Shown here: in pieces, positions 1-7,675 of the stretch
How the letters are laid out: every line of letters begins with the position of its first letter
Position numbering within the stretch: the stretch's first letter is position 1
Assembly (NCBI GenBank): GCA_963748985.1
Contig: CAVVKQ010000026.1
Location: 1-64,000 of the forward strand
DNA from: RPQJ01 sp963748985
GTDB lineage: Bacteria > Pseudomonadota > Gammaproteobacteria > Steroidobacterales > Steroidobacteraceae
Direction: 5' to 3'
DNA length: 64,000 nt
Program-made: the position numbers and the translations under genes
The notes under the pieces: model-generated
The model's database searches: none
What the model was told of the DNA's origin: nothing
What the model saw: only the letters and a program-made list of their open reading frames with translations

Positions 1-1
1 C

Positions 2-469
2 ATCAGCTTGTTGTTCAATCCGGGAAACTGGATCGGCTATGCCCCGCTTTTCGGCTTTCCGCTCCGGGCGAACGCTCGCGCCGCCGTCGATAGCATCGTC
101 CTGCGCGTGCCGTTCTCAGACATCCGCCGCCTGCTGGCTGCGAACCCTGGCTGGTGGGAACACTTCGGTCGATTGACGCTAGAGAACTCGATGGTTTTCG
201 CGATTGTCGCAGTTGATCTGCTGTTGACGCCGCCAGAACGTCGTGTCGCTGCAATCCTCCTGCACCAGGCCGGCTGTCGCACGAGCGGAACGCGCCCGTC
301 ACCCATTCACTTGAGCCAGGCCGAGATTGGAGAGATGGCCACCCTTTCTCGCCACCCTGCACGCCGGATACTCCACGATTTCGAGGCAAGAGGCTGGATC
401 GAGCATGGCTATCGATGCATACACGTCCGTGCACCCGAGCCGATGCGTCGCCTTGCGGATGGCGGATGA
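2..469 (+). CDS. Crp/Fnr-family transcriptional regulator, C-terminal part
   Basis: The gene runs in from the left edge, so the N-terminal half of the cNMP-binding domain is missing. The visible 155 or so codons hold the end of the beta-roll, the long dimerisation helix region and a winged helix-turn-helix. The segment LSQAEIGEMATLSRHPARRI matches the HTH of Crp/Fnr proteins (usual form LTQEDLA.m.G.SR.tv.R.L). The family binds DNA as a dimer in response to cyclic nucleotide, oxygen or redox ligands. The ligand cannot be told because the sensing part lies outside the window. Family assignment is fairly sure; the specific role is unknown. Confidence 0.75.
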   Translation: MSLLFNPGNWIGYAPLFGFPLRANARAAVDSIVLRVPFSDIRRLLAANPGWWEHFGRLTLENSMVFAIVAVDLLLTPPERRVAAILLHQAGCRTSGTRPSPIHLSQAEIGEMATLSRHPARRILHDFEARGWIEHGYRCIHVRAPEPMRRLADGG

Positions 470-500
470 ACGTGGGTTTGGCTCGGCCGTAAGAAGGGTA

Positions 501-574
501 TGGAGCGGGTGATGGGAATCGAACCCACGCTAGTAGCTTGGGAAGCTACAGTTCTACCATTGAACTACACCCGC
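501..574 (-). tRNA. glyU: tRNA-Gly (anticodon CCC)
   Basis: On the minus strand, 74 nt fold as a cloverleaf. A 7-bp acceptor stem (GCGGGTG with CACCCGC) is followed by discriminator T and an encoded CCA. The D arm is GTTCAATGGTAGAAC. The anticodon stem GTAGC/GCTAC closes a 7-nt loop TTCCCAA, giving anticodon CCC, and the T arm contains GGTTCGATTCC. It reads GGG glycine codons and closely resembles E. coli glyU. No other tRNA gene was seen in the window. Confidence 0.97.
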
Positions 575-692
575 TGGCAGACGTTGATTCTATGCAGGTC
601 CCACCAGGTCGGCAAATCGCCGGGACGGCCGTTAGGCGGCAGGCGATACAATGCGCCCGCGTACCCTGCCCCCAGGCGAAAACGGCGTCATC

Positions 693-2018
693 ATGATTCA
701 CCCTGCCCTGGTGTCCCGGGTCCTGCTCGCGCTGCTCATTTTTGCCACCCTGCTGTCGGGGTGCGCCGCCACCAATAGGCTGTTCCGCGACCGGGCCGCC
801 GAAGAGCGCGCGGCCGCGCTGCTGCAGATACAGCTTTCCGTCATGCGCTTCGCCGACGAGTACACGGCGTGGGTCACCGAGCGGGTCGGCGTGTTTCAGC
901 AGTCCACGGACGATCCCGGGGAGCGGTTGGCAGCACAGTCGTGGCTGGTCTCGCAAGCCACCAGCGCTTTCACGATTGCGACCGGCCCGAACCCGGAGCT
1001 CAACGCCATCGACATGCTGGTGTTCGCCACCCTGAGCCGCATGGTGATCGAGGACCGCTGGGTCGGCGAACTCTACGGCCCGCGTGCCGAAGGCCTGCTC
1101 GTCGCGCACAAGGGGCTGGAGGAACGCGCCTGGAACTTTGCACCCATGCTGCTGAGCGAGGCGCAGGTCATCGAGCTGCGCTCAGGCATCGAGGCCTGGC
1201 ATCGGAAGAATCCGGTCGTGCGTGCGGTGCCGTTCATCCATTTCGAGGACTTCGTGTTCGCCACCGGCGCCACGCCCACCGGCACCACGTCGTCGAGCAG
1301 CATCTTCTCCTTCCTGGGTATCGATCCGCTGAGCAATCTCGACCCCGCGGTCCGCGAACTCGCGCAGACACGCCAGCTGGCCGAACGGGCCGTTTACTAC
1401 GGCCAGCGTGCACCGCAGCTCATCAGCATGGAGGCGCAGCGCCTGGCCTTCGAGCTGGCCATGACCCCGGAGTCGGCGGTGCTGCTGGAGAACGTCGACC
1501 GTATCGGCGGCGCCGCCCAGACCGCGGGCACCCTGGCCGCGGACCTGCCGCGCTTGCTGGCCGAGGAGCGGTCCGCTGCGATCGAGCAACTGACCGGAAT
1601 CCTGGACGAGCGCCAGGGTCAGTTGCAGGCGTTGGTCGCGGAGCTGCGCTCGACGCTCGAAGCCGGCGGCACGACGTCCGACTCGGTTCGCGAGACCATC
1701 GCTGCCCTGGACGTGCTGCTCGCCCGCTTCGACCGCCCGGCGTCGGCGACTGCCCGGAGTGAGTCGCGACCCTTCGACGTGACGGAGTACACCGAGGCGC
1801 TGCGCGTGATGGGCGAAACGGCGCAGCAGCTCCAGGTGCTGCTCGGCCAGGCGGATGGCAAGATGCCGGCTTTGAATCAGGCTTCGGAGCGTGCCACCGG
1901 GCAACTCGTGTCGCTGGTCGACCACGTGTACTGGCGGCTGGTGCAGCTCATCCTGGTGCTGGTTGCGGCCGGCGTTGTCGGCGCACTCGGTTACCGCGCC
2001 GTCGCGCGCCGTTCATGA
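693..2018 (+). CDS. Predicted lipoprotein with C-terminal membrane anchor
   Basis: A 441-aa protein of unknown function. From the ATG at 693 the N-terminus is a clear lipoprotein signal: a hydrophobic stretch ending in lipobox LLSGC at about residue 24. The middle is largely helical, with coiled-coil-like stretches around residues 290-350. The last 30 residues form a transmembrane helix (LILVLVAAGVVGALGY) followed by a basic tail. The in-frame start at 651 would put 14 extra polar residues before the signal, so 693 is preferred. The combination of lipid anchor, coiled coil and C-terminal TM suggests an envelope-spanning or scaffold role, which is inference only. Confidence 0.7.
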   Translation: MIHPALVSRVLLALLIFATLLSGCAATNRLFRDRAAEERAAALLQIQLSVMRFADEYTAWVTERVGVFQQSTDDPGERLAAQSWLVSQATSAFTIATGPNPELNAIDMLVFATLSRMVIEDRWVGELYGPRAEGLLVAHKGLEERAWNFAPMLLSEAQVIELRSGIEAWHRKNPVVRAVPFIHFEDFVFATGATPTGTTSSSSIFSFLGIDPLSNLDPAVRELAQTRQLAERAVYYGQRAPQLISMEAQRLAFELAMTPESAVLLENVDRIGGAAQTAGTLAADLPRLLAEERSAAIEQLTGILDERQGQLQALVAELRSTLEAGGTTSDSVRETIAALDVLLARFDRPASATARSESRPFDVTEYTEALRVMGETAQQLQVLLGQADGKMPALNQASERATGQLVSLVDHVYWRLVQLILVLVAAGVVGALGYRAVARRS

Positions 2019-2132
2019 GTGCTCGCATGCCGCGATGTCGCGGAGCGCAGACAGCGGGACCCTGACCGGGCGCCTCGCTTTTCTTGACGCGGGTAACGCA
2101 GCGATCTTCGGATAGCAGTTACGCTACGACTC

Positions 2133-2807
2133 ATGACCGCCGTCCAGTTCCGCAATCCCGAAGTCCGCCTCTCCGAAGCGCTGGCGACGACGCAGCGTGC
2201 AATCGAGGGGCACCGGGTCACGCTGCGCGAATTGCTGCTGCTGGTCGGCGAACAAGGCCTGCTCGTTTTCTGCGCGATCCTCGCGATGCCCTTTCTGTTG
2301 CCGGTGTCGCTGCCGTTCATGAGTACGGCACTCGGGGTACCCATGCTGCTGATCGGGTACGCCGTGACGATGAACCGCGTGCCCTGGTTGCCCGATCGCG
2401 TGCTCGATCACTCCTTGCCGAGTGCGACGGTACAACACGCGCTCGAGCGAGCGGCGAAGACATTCGATCGCTTCGAGCATCTCGTGCGCCCCCGGATGCT
2501 CAGGCTGACGGCAACACCTCGCGTAAACGCCGTGCATGGCATTGCACTCGTCATCGTCGTCGTCGCGCTGATGGCGCCACTGCCGCTGATTCCCCTCGCC
2601 AACACGCTGCCGGCCATCGGCGTCATCCTGCTGTGCCTCGGCATGGCGGAACGCGATGGCGCGCTGCTGCTGTTCGGGCACCTGGTGGCGCTGCTGTCGG
2701 TGCTCTACGTCGGTGCTCTGTTTTACTTCGCCGCCGAAGCGGGCAGCAATCCGCAAGCGGCGCTCGACATGGTCCTGAAGCTCTTCGGGAAAATGTTCGG
2801 CGGATGA
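2133..2807 (+). CDS. exoD: ExoD-family membrane protein
   Basis: A 224-aa inner-membrane protein. The N-terminal third has the family pattern TLRELLLLVGEQGLLVF followed by AMPFLLPVSLPFMST. It has about four hydrophobic segments, including the pair VVVALMAPLPLIPLANTLPA and GVILLCLGMAERDG, which is typical of ExoD (exopolysaccharide synthesis ExoD family, first linked to exopolysaccharide and alkali tolerance in Sinorhizobium). The biochemical role of the family is not settled. The His-rich exported protein starts 17 nt downstream and may be co-transcribed. Confidence 0.85.
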   Translation: MTAVQFRNPEVRLSEALATTQRAIEGHRVTLRELLLLVGEQGLLVFCAILAMPFLLPVSLPFMSTALGVPMLLIGYAVTMNRVPWLPDRVLDHSLPSATVQHALERAAKTFDRFEHLVRPRMLRLTATPRVNAVHGIALVIVVVALMAPLPLIPLANTLPAIGVILLCLGMAERDGALLLFGHLVALLSVLYVGALFYFAAEAGSNPQAALDMVLKLFGKMFGG

Positions 2808-2824
2808 ATCCCCAGGGAGGACAC

Positions 2825-3334
2825 ATGGAACTGACGCACCTGCTCGCCACGCTGGCCAGTCTCACGCTGTTGGCAGCAACGCCGAATCTCGCGCTGGCCC
2901 AGCATGAGCACCAGCAGCACGAAATGCACGGCTCCGGTGGCGCCGTGACACAGCTGCAGCTGAACGACGGCAAGGAATGGCAGACGGATGCCTCGCTGCG
3001 ACTGGGCATGGCCAATATCCGCGCAGCCTTCGACGCCGACCATCCGGCGATCCACGCGGGCAAGCAGTCCGACGCCCAGTACGCCGCACTCGCAACGCGT
3101 ATCGAACAGCAGGTTAAGTCAATCGTGGCCAACTGTCGTTTGCCGGCGGATGCCGATGCGAACCTGCACTTCGTCATCGCCGATCTGCTGCAGGGCGTTT
3201 CGCTCATGCGCGGCGAGGACACTGTGCGGACACGTCACGACGGTGCGGCTTTGGTCCACGGCGCGCTGAAGGCTTACGGCCAGTATTTCGACGATCCGAC
3301 CTGGAAGCCCGACACACCCGTGCAAGAGATGTGA
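2825..3334 (+). CDS. Exported His-rich protein, DnrO-like
   Basis: A 169-aa exported protein. The N-terminus is a signal peptide ending near ALA/QHEHQQHE. A His-rich stretch (HEHQQHEMHG) follows, then a mostly helical domain with NCRLPADADANLHFV and LKAYGQYFDDP. Proteins of this shape in xanthomonads are often labelled DnrO; I do not know of a demonstrated function. The His cluster right after the signal could bind a metal such as copper or zinc (inference). ATG 2825 is preceded by AGGGAGG at a good distance, so the start is well supported. It lies 17 nt after the ExoD-like gene. Confidence 0.7.
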   Translation: MELTHLLATLASLTLLAATPNLALAQHEHQQHEMHGSGGAVTQLQLNDGKEWQTDASLRLGMANIRAAFDADHPAIHAGKQSDAQYAALATRIEQQVKSIVANCRLPADADANLHFVIADLLQGVSLMRGEDTVRTRHDGAALVHGALKAYGQYFDDPTWKPDTPVQEM

Positions 3335-3361
3335 ATTGACGAGTTGCGGCTGCAGCAGCGA

Positions 3362-4312
3362 TCACGCACCCGACAGTCCGTGTGCACCGAGGATGTCGTC
3401 GAGGCTCCACTCGTGCTGCCGCTCGAATCGCTCGGCCAGGAAATCGACGAACGAGCGCACCTTGGCCGACAGGTGTCGCCGGCTTGGATAGACCGCGGCA
3501 ATGGGTGACCGCGGGGGCCGGTAGTCCGGCAGCAACGGCACGAGCTGCCCGGCGCGGATCTCGTGCGCCACGATGAAATCCGGCTCGTAGACGACGCCCA
3601 TGCCCTGCACCGCGAGCGACGCGAGCACCTGGCCGTTGTTGGCGCGGTGCCGCGGCGGGATGCGCACCGACACGCGCGATTCGCGCCCCTCCGTGCTTTC
3701 GAATTGCCACGTGTTCGGCATGCCGACGTTGGTGTAGCTCAGGCACTCGTGTTGCTGCAGGTCGAGAGGAGTGCGGATCGGTTCACTGCGCCGCGCGACA
3801 TACGCAGGCGATGCGCAACAGACGATCTGCGTCCAGCCGAGCCGTTTCGACACCATGCCCTGCGAACCGATGTGCCCGATGCGGATCGCGAGGTCGAAAC
3901 CCTCCTCGACCAGGTCGATGACACGATCGGATAGATCGAGGTCGAGCAGCAGGTCCGGATGAATCGCACCGAACTCCGCGAGCGCCGGGGCGAGGTACCG
4001 CATCCCGAAGCTGACGCCGCACGTCACGCGGAGCGTTCCCTTGGGCTCCGCTGCCGTTACGCGCACCGAGGCCTCGGCGTCCTCCAGGTCCGACAGCAAC
4101 TGCACGCTGTGTTCGTAGAACGACTGCCCGGCTTCAGTGAGCGACAGGCGTCGCGTCGTGCGGTTGAGCAGACGCACGTTCAAGTGCGATTCGAGCTCGG
4201 ACACCTGCCGGGACACGGCCGAGGTGGACAGACCGATCCGCTCGGCCGCACGCGCAAAACTGCCAAGTTCGACGACTTTGGCAAAGGTGTTGATGGCCAG
4301 GAAACGGTCCAT
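3362..4312 (-). CDS. LysR-family transcriptional regulator
   Basis: A 316-aa LTTR of ordinary length. Residues 1-60 form the winged HTH (FAKVVELGSFARAAERIGLS, then VSRQVSELESHLNVRLLNRT), followed by a periplasmic-binding-protein-like effector domain to about residue 300. It is divergent from the glutathione S-transferase gene, with 158 bp between start codons. LTTRs usually control the divergent neighbour, so it probably regulates the gst and dioxygenase genes. The effector is not predictable from sequence. Confidence 0.92.
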   Translation of the reverse strand: MDRFLAINTFAKVVELGSFARAAERIGLSTSAVSRQVSELESHLNVRLLNRTTRRLSLTEAGQSFYEHSVQLLSDLEDAEASVRVTAAEPKGTLRVTCGVSFGMRYLAPALAEFGAIHPDLLLDLDLSDRVIDLVEEGFDLAIRIGHIGSQGMVSKRLGWTQIVCCASPAYVARRSEPIRTPLDLQQHECLSYTNVGMPNTWQFESTEGRESRVSVRIPPRHRANNGQVLASLAVQGMGVVYEPDFIVAHEIRAGQLVPLLPDYRPPRSPIAAVYPSRRHLSAKVRSFVDFLAERFERQHEWSLDDILGAHGLSGA

Positions 4313-4322
4313 CCCTACATTC

Positions 4323-4337
4323 TTGCATTTTACGCAA
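4323..4337. promoter_or_regulatory. Candidate LysR-type binding site
   Basis: A 15-nt inverted repeat, TTGC-N7-GCAA, contains the T-N11-A spacing usual for LysR-type operators. It starts 11 bp upstream of the LysR start codon in the shared intergenic region with gst. The position suits autoregulation plus control of the divergent gene. This is a pattern match only. Confidence 0.35.
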
Positions 4338-4470
4338 TTATCAATCCACTTGGATCGTATTTATCCCTTGGATCAACAGGATCAGGATGTGCTCACGCTT
4401 GAAGCTCAAGTCCCGGGCACGAACACCGGCTCAACGGCAGACAAAGACGTAACCAAGGAAGACTCGACCC

Positions 4471-5076
4471 ATGAAGTTGTACTACACGCCTGGCGCCTGC
4501 TCGCAGGCCCCGCACATTGCAATCAACGAACTCGGGCTGGCGTACGAGCCGGTCAAGGTGGACCTGGTCAAGCACACGCTGCCGGACGGCACCGACTTCT
4601 ACTCGATCAATCCGAAGGGCTATGTGCCGATGCTCGAACTGGGCGACGGCACGCGGCTCACGGAAGTGGGTGTGCTGCTGCAGTACATCGCGGACCAGAA
4701 GCCGGGCACCATCGCGCCGGTCTTCGGCACCAAGGCACGCTGGCAGCTGATGGAGTGGCTCAACTTCATCTCGACCGAAGTGCACAAGGGCTTTGGTCCG
4801 CTGTGGAACCCGCAGAACGCCACCGATGTGCGCGAGCGGACCGTGCAGGCGCTCGGCAACCGGTTCACGTTCATCTCGAAGACGCTCGCACAACAGCCGT
4901 TCCTGACGGGCGACACGTTCTCGATTGCCGACGCCTACTTGTGGGTCGTGCTGAACTGGGCCGACTACCACAAGGTCGATCTTGCATCCTGGCCTGCCCT
5001 GCAGCAGTTCCGTGCGCGCGTCGCAGCACGTCCGGCGGTGCAGACGACGCTGAAGGCCGAAGGCCTGGTGAAGTAA
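4471..5076 (+). CDS. gstA: Glutathione S-transferase (beta class-like)
   Basis: A 201-aa cytosolic GST. The thioredoxin-fold N-terminus MKLYYTPGACSQAPHIAINE carries the conserved Tyr and the bacterial-type Cys10 active-site region. NPKGYVPMLELGDGTRLTEV is the glutathione-binding cis-Pro/Ser segment. The C-terminal half is the all-helical domain (GDTFSIADAYLWVVLNW). It conjugates or transfers glutathione to electrophiles. It is divergent from a LysR gene and 24 nt upstream of a ring-cleaving dioxygenase, suggesting a small aromatic or electrophile detoxification unit. The start has an upstream AAGGAAG. Confidence 0.92.
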   Translation: MKLYYTPGACSQAPHIAINELGLAYEPVKVDLVKHTLPDGTDFYSINPKGYVPMLELGDGTRLTEVGVLLQYIADQKPGTIAPVFGTKARWQLMEWLNFISTEVHKGFGPLWNPQNATDVRERTVQALGNRFTFISKTLAQQPFLTGDTFSIADAYLWVVLNWADYHKVDLASWPALQQFRARVAARPAVQTTLKAEGLVK

Positions 5077-5100
5077 CGCACGCCTCACGGGACGATCTCG

Positions 5101-5889
5101 ATGCAACGCTTCCCCACACTGTTTCTCTCGCACGGGTCACCGTTGCACGCGCTCGATCCAGGCGGCGCCGGCAAGGCCTGGCGCGCGACGGCGGATTCGC
5201 TGCCGAAACCGCGGGCAATCCTGATGGTGTCGGCGCACTGGGAAACGTCCCTGCCAATGCTGACGAGTGGCGCTCAGCTCCAGACGATCCATGATTTCGG
5301 GGGTTTCCCCGAACCGCTGTACAAGCTGCGCTACGACGCGCCGGGCTCGCCCGCACTCGCCGACGAAGCAGCGGCCTTGCTGCGCGACAACGGGATCGCC
5401 TCATCGAGCAACGGCTGTCGCGGCATCGACCACGGCGCCTGGGTGCCGCTGCGCTGGATGTACCCGGCGATCGACGTGCCCGTCGTGCAATTGTCGGTGC
5501 AGCCGGGGCTCGGCACCGCGCATCACCTGCAGATGGGGCGTGCACTGGAGCCGCTCGCGGAACGCGAAGTGCTGGTGATCGGCTCGGGGCACGTCACTCA
5601 CAATCTGCGTGACTGGATGACGAGCCGTGAACTATTGCAACCCCTGCCGTATGTGTCCGAATTTTCCCAGTGGCTGGAAAGTCACCTGGCGAGCGACGAC
5701 GAAGCGGCACTGATCGCCTACCGCGAACTGGCGCCGGAAGCCGCGCGTGCCCACCCAACGGAGGAGCACTTCCTGCCGTTGTTCGTTGCACTGGGAGCAG
5801 CCGGGTCCAATGTGAAATCGAGCCGGATCTACGCGGGCATGGAAGGCGCGGCGCTGTCGATGGACGCGTACCGCTTCGATAGTTACTGA
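5101..5889 (+). CDS. ygiD: Class III extradiol ring-cleavage dioxygenase, YgiD/DODA family
   Basis: A 262-aa member of the LigB superfamily. LFLSHGSPLHAL carries the first metal His; SAHWET, DHGAWVPLRWMYP and GSGHVTHNLRD carry the other conserved His residues of the 4,5-DOPA extradiol dioxygenase group. These enzymes are monomeric, use Zn or Fe, and open catechol rings. The physiological substrate in bacteria is generally unknown. It follows the GST gene by 24 nt with a shared orientation, so co-expression is likely. Confidence 0.9.
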   Translation: MQRFPTLFLSHGSPLHALDPGGAGKAWRATADSLPKPRAILMVSAHWETSLPMLTSGAQLQTIHDFGGFPEPLYKLRYDAPGSPALADEAAALLRDNGIASSSNGCRGIDHGAWVPLRWMYPAIDVPVVQLSVQPGLGTAHHLQMGRALEPLAEREVLVIGSGHVTHNLRDWMTSRELLQPLPYVSEFSQWLESHLASDDEAALIAYRELAPEAARAHPTEEHFLPLFVALGAAGSNVKSSRIYAGMEGAALSMDAYRFDSY

Positions 5890-5893
5890 GACG

Positions 5894-6214
5894 TCAGCTA
5901 TCGTGCAACTCACGCCCGTCGTGTCGCCGATGCAGCCACAAGGTTGCCACGCGTCGAACGGAAAGGACGGCGGGCAATCCCAACGTTAGCAACCGAATGA
6001 TGCGGCTAGGCCGGAGCACGACGGCCGCCACGACGACGAGGCCCACCAGCAGCGCGGGATGTGCGGCCGCTCGCCGCGAAGCAACGACCGCGGCATCCAC
6101 GACCCAGAGCGATCGCCCGACGTCGTCGGCCGTGAGCGCCAGGTCGCGACGCTGCGAATCGCATTGCGCGAGGAGCTCGGCCCGCCGCAGGGCGAGAGAT
6201 TCGCTGCGGTTCAT
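5894..6214 (-). CDS. yqjK: YqjK-like small membrane protein
   Basis: A 106-aa protein with a charged N-terminal helix (RRAELLAQCDSQRRDLAL), a central hydrophobic helix (ALLVGLVVVAAVVL) and a basic tail. The size and position as the last gene after yqjD- and yqjE-like genes match the YqjK family of the E. coli yqjCDEK cluster. Its ATG overlaps the YqjE-like stop (ATGA, 6211-6214), so translation is probably coupled. The function of the family is unknown. Confidence 0.65.
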   Translation of the reverse strand: MNRSESLALRRAELLAQCDSQRRDLALTADDVGRSLWVVDAAVVASRRAAAHPALLVGLVVVAAVVLRPSRIIRLLTLGLPAVLSVRRVATLWLHRRHDGRELHDS

Positions 6215-6627
6215 GGTGCGTGCGGGCTGAGTTGCTCCAAATCACGCTCGAGTTCGCCGAGTGTCGCGGTGAGCGGTCGCGTCGTTCGCTGCCCGCGGCG
6301 CGCCGTCACGATGTAAGCGGCTACCGCAAGGATGCCGAAGCCCACGGCCACCAGCGCGGTCGCCGTGACGCGGTGCGTCTCCCAGACGGATGCCACGATC
6401 GTCAACGCGACAAACAGCAAGGCAAGGCTCGCGAGCGCGAGCACGATCATCGCCCCGACGAGCACCTCGACGATCCGGCGGAGTTCCTGCTCAAGTTCGT
6501 TTCCGAACAGCCCTGCTCGTGTCCGCGCCATCGCGACCAGCGTCCCGAGCAGCGTCTGCACGGACTCGAACAGGCCGCCGGGCGTTAGTCCGGCTGATTT
6601 CTCGTGGCGGACCAGGGGCATGTCCAT
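6211..6627 (-). CDS. yqjE: Phage-holin-like membrane protein, YqjE family
   Basis: A 138-aa protein with two hydrophobic helices (VLVGAMIVLALASLALLFVA and ATALVAVGFGILAVAAYIV) after an amphipathic N-terminal segment (SVQTLLGTLVAMARTRAGLF). This is the YqjE or phage holin superfamily III pattern. It lies between the YqjD-like and YqjK-like genes, starts 12 nt after the former and overlaps the latter by 4 nt. In enterobacteria the cluster is membrane-associated and stress-induced. No phage genes are nearby, so a true lysis role is unlikely. Confidence 0.8.
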   Translation of the reverse strand: MDMPLVRHEKSAGLTPGGLFESVQTLLGTLVAMARTRAGLFGNELEQELRRIVEVLVGAMIVLALASLALLFVALTIVASVWETHRVTATALVAVGFGILAVAAYIVTARRGQRTTRPLTATLGELERDLEQLSPHAP

Positions 6628-6639
6628 CGTCGCCGTGGC

Positions 6640-6948
6640 TTAACGCCGGCCGACCAGCAGTCCCGCGACGAACGCGATGCCGGCCGCAACGCCGATCGAC
6701 GGCCAGGGCTTCTCGTGAACATAGCCGTTGGTTGCGTGCGCGGCGGCTCTTGCTCGCTCCATCATCTGCTGTTCCATTTCGATGACGCGAGTCCGGGCGT
6801 GACGCAGCGACTCCTCGGCGCGCGTGCGGGCCTTGATGGCTCGCTCGCTGACATCGCCAGCAGTGGCATGCATCAATGCTTCCGCATCGCTGACGACGGC
6901 TTTCAGGTCCTGCACGATCTGCCCGTTGCCCATGTCCATGCGTTCCAT
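6640..6948 (-). CDS. yqjD: YqjD/ElaB-like DUF883 membrane protein
   Basis: A 102-aa protein from the ATG at 6948, which has AAGGAG at the right spacing; a longer in-frame start at 6999 lacks this. It has a long amphipathic helix (MGNGQIVQDLKAVVSDAEAL onward) and ends in a tail anchor, PWPSIGVAAGIAFVAGLLVGRR, the DUF883 hallmark. ElaB/YqjD proteins sit in the inner membrane by the C-terminal helix and bind ribosomes in stationary phase in E. coli. Here the gene directly follows a ferritin-like gene. Confidence 0.85.
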   Translation of the reverse strand: MERMDMGNGQIVQDLKAVVSDAEALMHATAGDVSERAIKARTRAEESLRHARTRVIEMEQQMMERARAAAHATNGYVHEKPWPSIGVAAGIAFVAGLLVGRR

Positions 6949-6995
6949 AGTCTTGCTCCTTGAGGCATTGATTGATGAGTGACCAGCGGTGATGG

Positions 6996-7547
6996 TCATG
7001 ACGGGAAGGCGACCAGCAGGTCGGCGAGCTCGTCGGCGTGTTCTTCTTCCACTGCCATGATCTCCTCGAGCATGCGGCGCGTGGTCGGATCCTTGTCACC
7101 CAGGTATTGGATGAACTCGCGGTAGCTGTCGATCGCAATGCGCTCGGCCACCAGGTCCTCCTTGATCATCCCCGCGAGCGAGTCGCCGGCGATGTATTCC
7201 GCGTGGCTGCGGCGGGAAAGGCCGTCCGGCGCGAAGTCCGGCTCGCCTCCAAGCTGCACGATCCGCGCGGCGATCAGGTCGGCGTGCCCCTGCTCCTCGT
7301 TCGAATGAACGAGGAACTCCTGGGCAACGCTCTGTGAATGGATTCCGCGCGCCATGAAGTGATGGCGGCGATAGCGCAGGACGCAGACAAGTTCCGTGGC
7401 CAGTGAATCGTTCAGCATCTGGAGCACGGCATTGCGATCAGCCGTGTAGCCCGCGGTGACGGCGCCTTCATCGATGCGGGCGCGGGCGCGGATGCGCATG
7501 GCCGCGAGGTCGGTCTGTTCGGGTAGATGTTGCATGCTGTTTCCCAT
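6996..7547 (-). CDS. Ferritin-like/bacterioferritin-family protein
   Basis: A 183-aa four-helix-bundle protein. Two E-x-x-H type di-iron motifs are visible (HSNEEQGHADL and MAVEEEHADELADLL), with supporting glutamates in LATELVCVLRY and EDLVAERIAIDSYREF. This is the bacterioferritin/DPS-like fold used for iron oxidation and storage or as an iron-responsive stress protein. The start is uncertain: an alternative ATG at 7535 has a better Shine-Dalgarno (GGGAAA). It heads the yqjD-yqjE-yqjK set. An iron/oxidative stress role is inferred. Confidence 0.82.
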   Translation of the reverse strand: MGNSMQHLPEQTDLAAMRIRARARIDEGAVTAGYTADRNAVLQMLNDSLATELVCVLRYRRHHFMARGIHSQSVAQEFLVHSNEEQGHADLIAARIVQLGGEPDFAPDGLSRRSHAEYIAGDSLAGMIKEDLVAERIAIDSYREFIQYLGDKDPTTRRMLEEIMAVEEEHADELADLLVAFPS

Positions 7548-7643
7548 CGAATGTGGGATTCAGCTTGCCGCTTCCCGCCTCCAGGTTCCGTTCGCTATCG
7601 CACCCACCGCTGCGTCAAGCCAAAGTAGCCGTCCACAAAAGTT

Positions 7644-7667
7644 GAGGCCCGGACTATGCCGGGCCTC
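7644..7667 (-). terminator. Rho-independent terminator of rhlE
   Basis: A 9-bp GC-rich stem (GAGGCCCGG/CCGGGCCTC) with a 6-nt loop. On the minus strand it is followed by AACTTTTG. It lies just after the rhlE stop and before the ferritin-like gene. Confidence 0.75.
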
Positions 7668-7675
7668 ATCCTGGT

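Noticed and set aside
6211..6627. Phage holin hint in the YqjE-like protein
   Set aside because: The neighbours are the yqj cluster, and no endolysin or phage gene is present.
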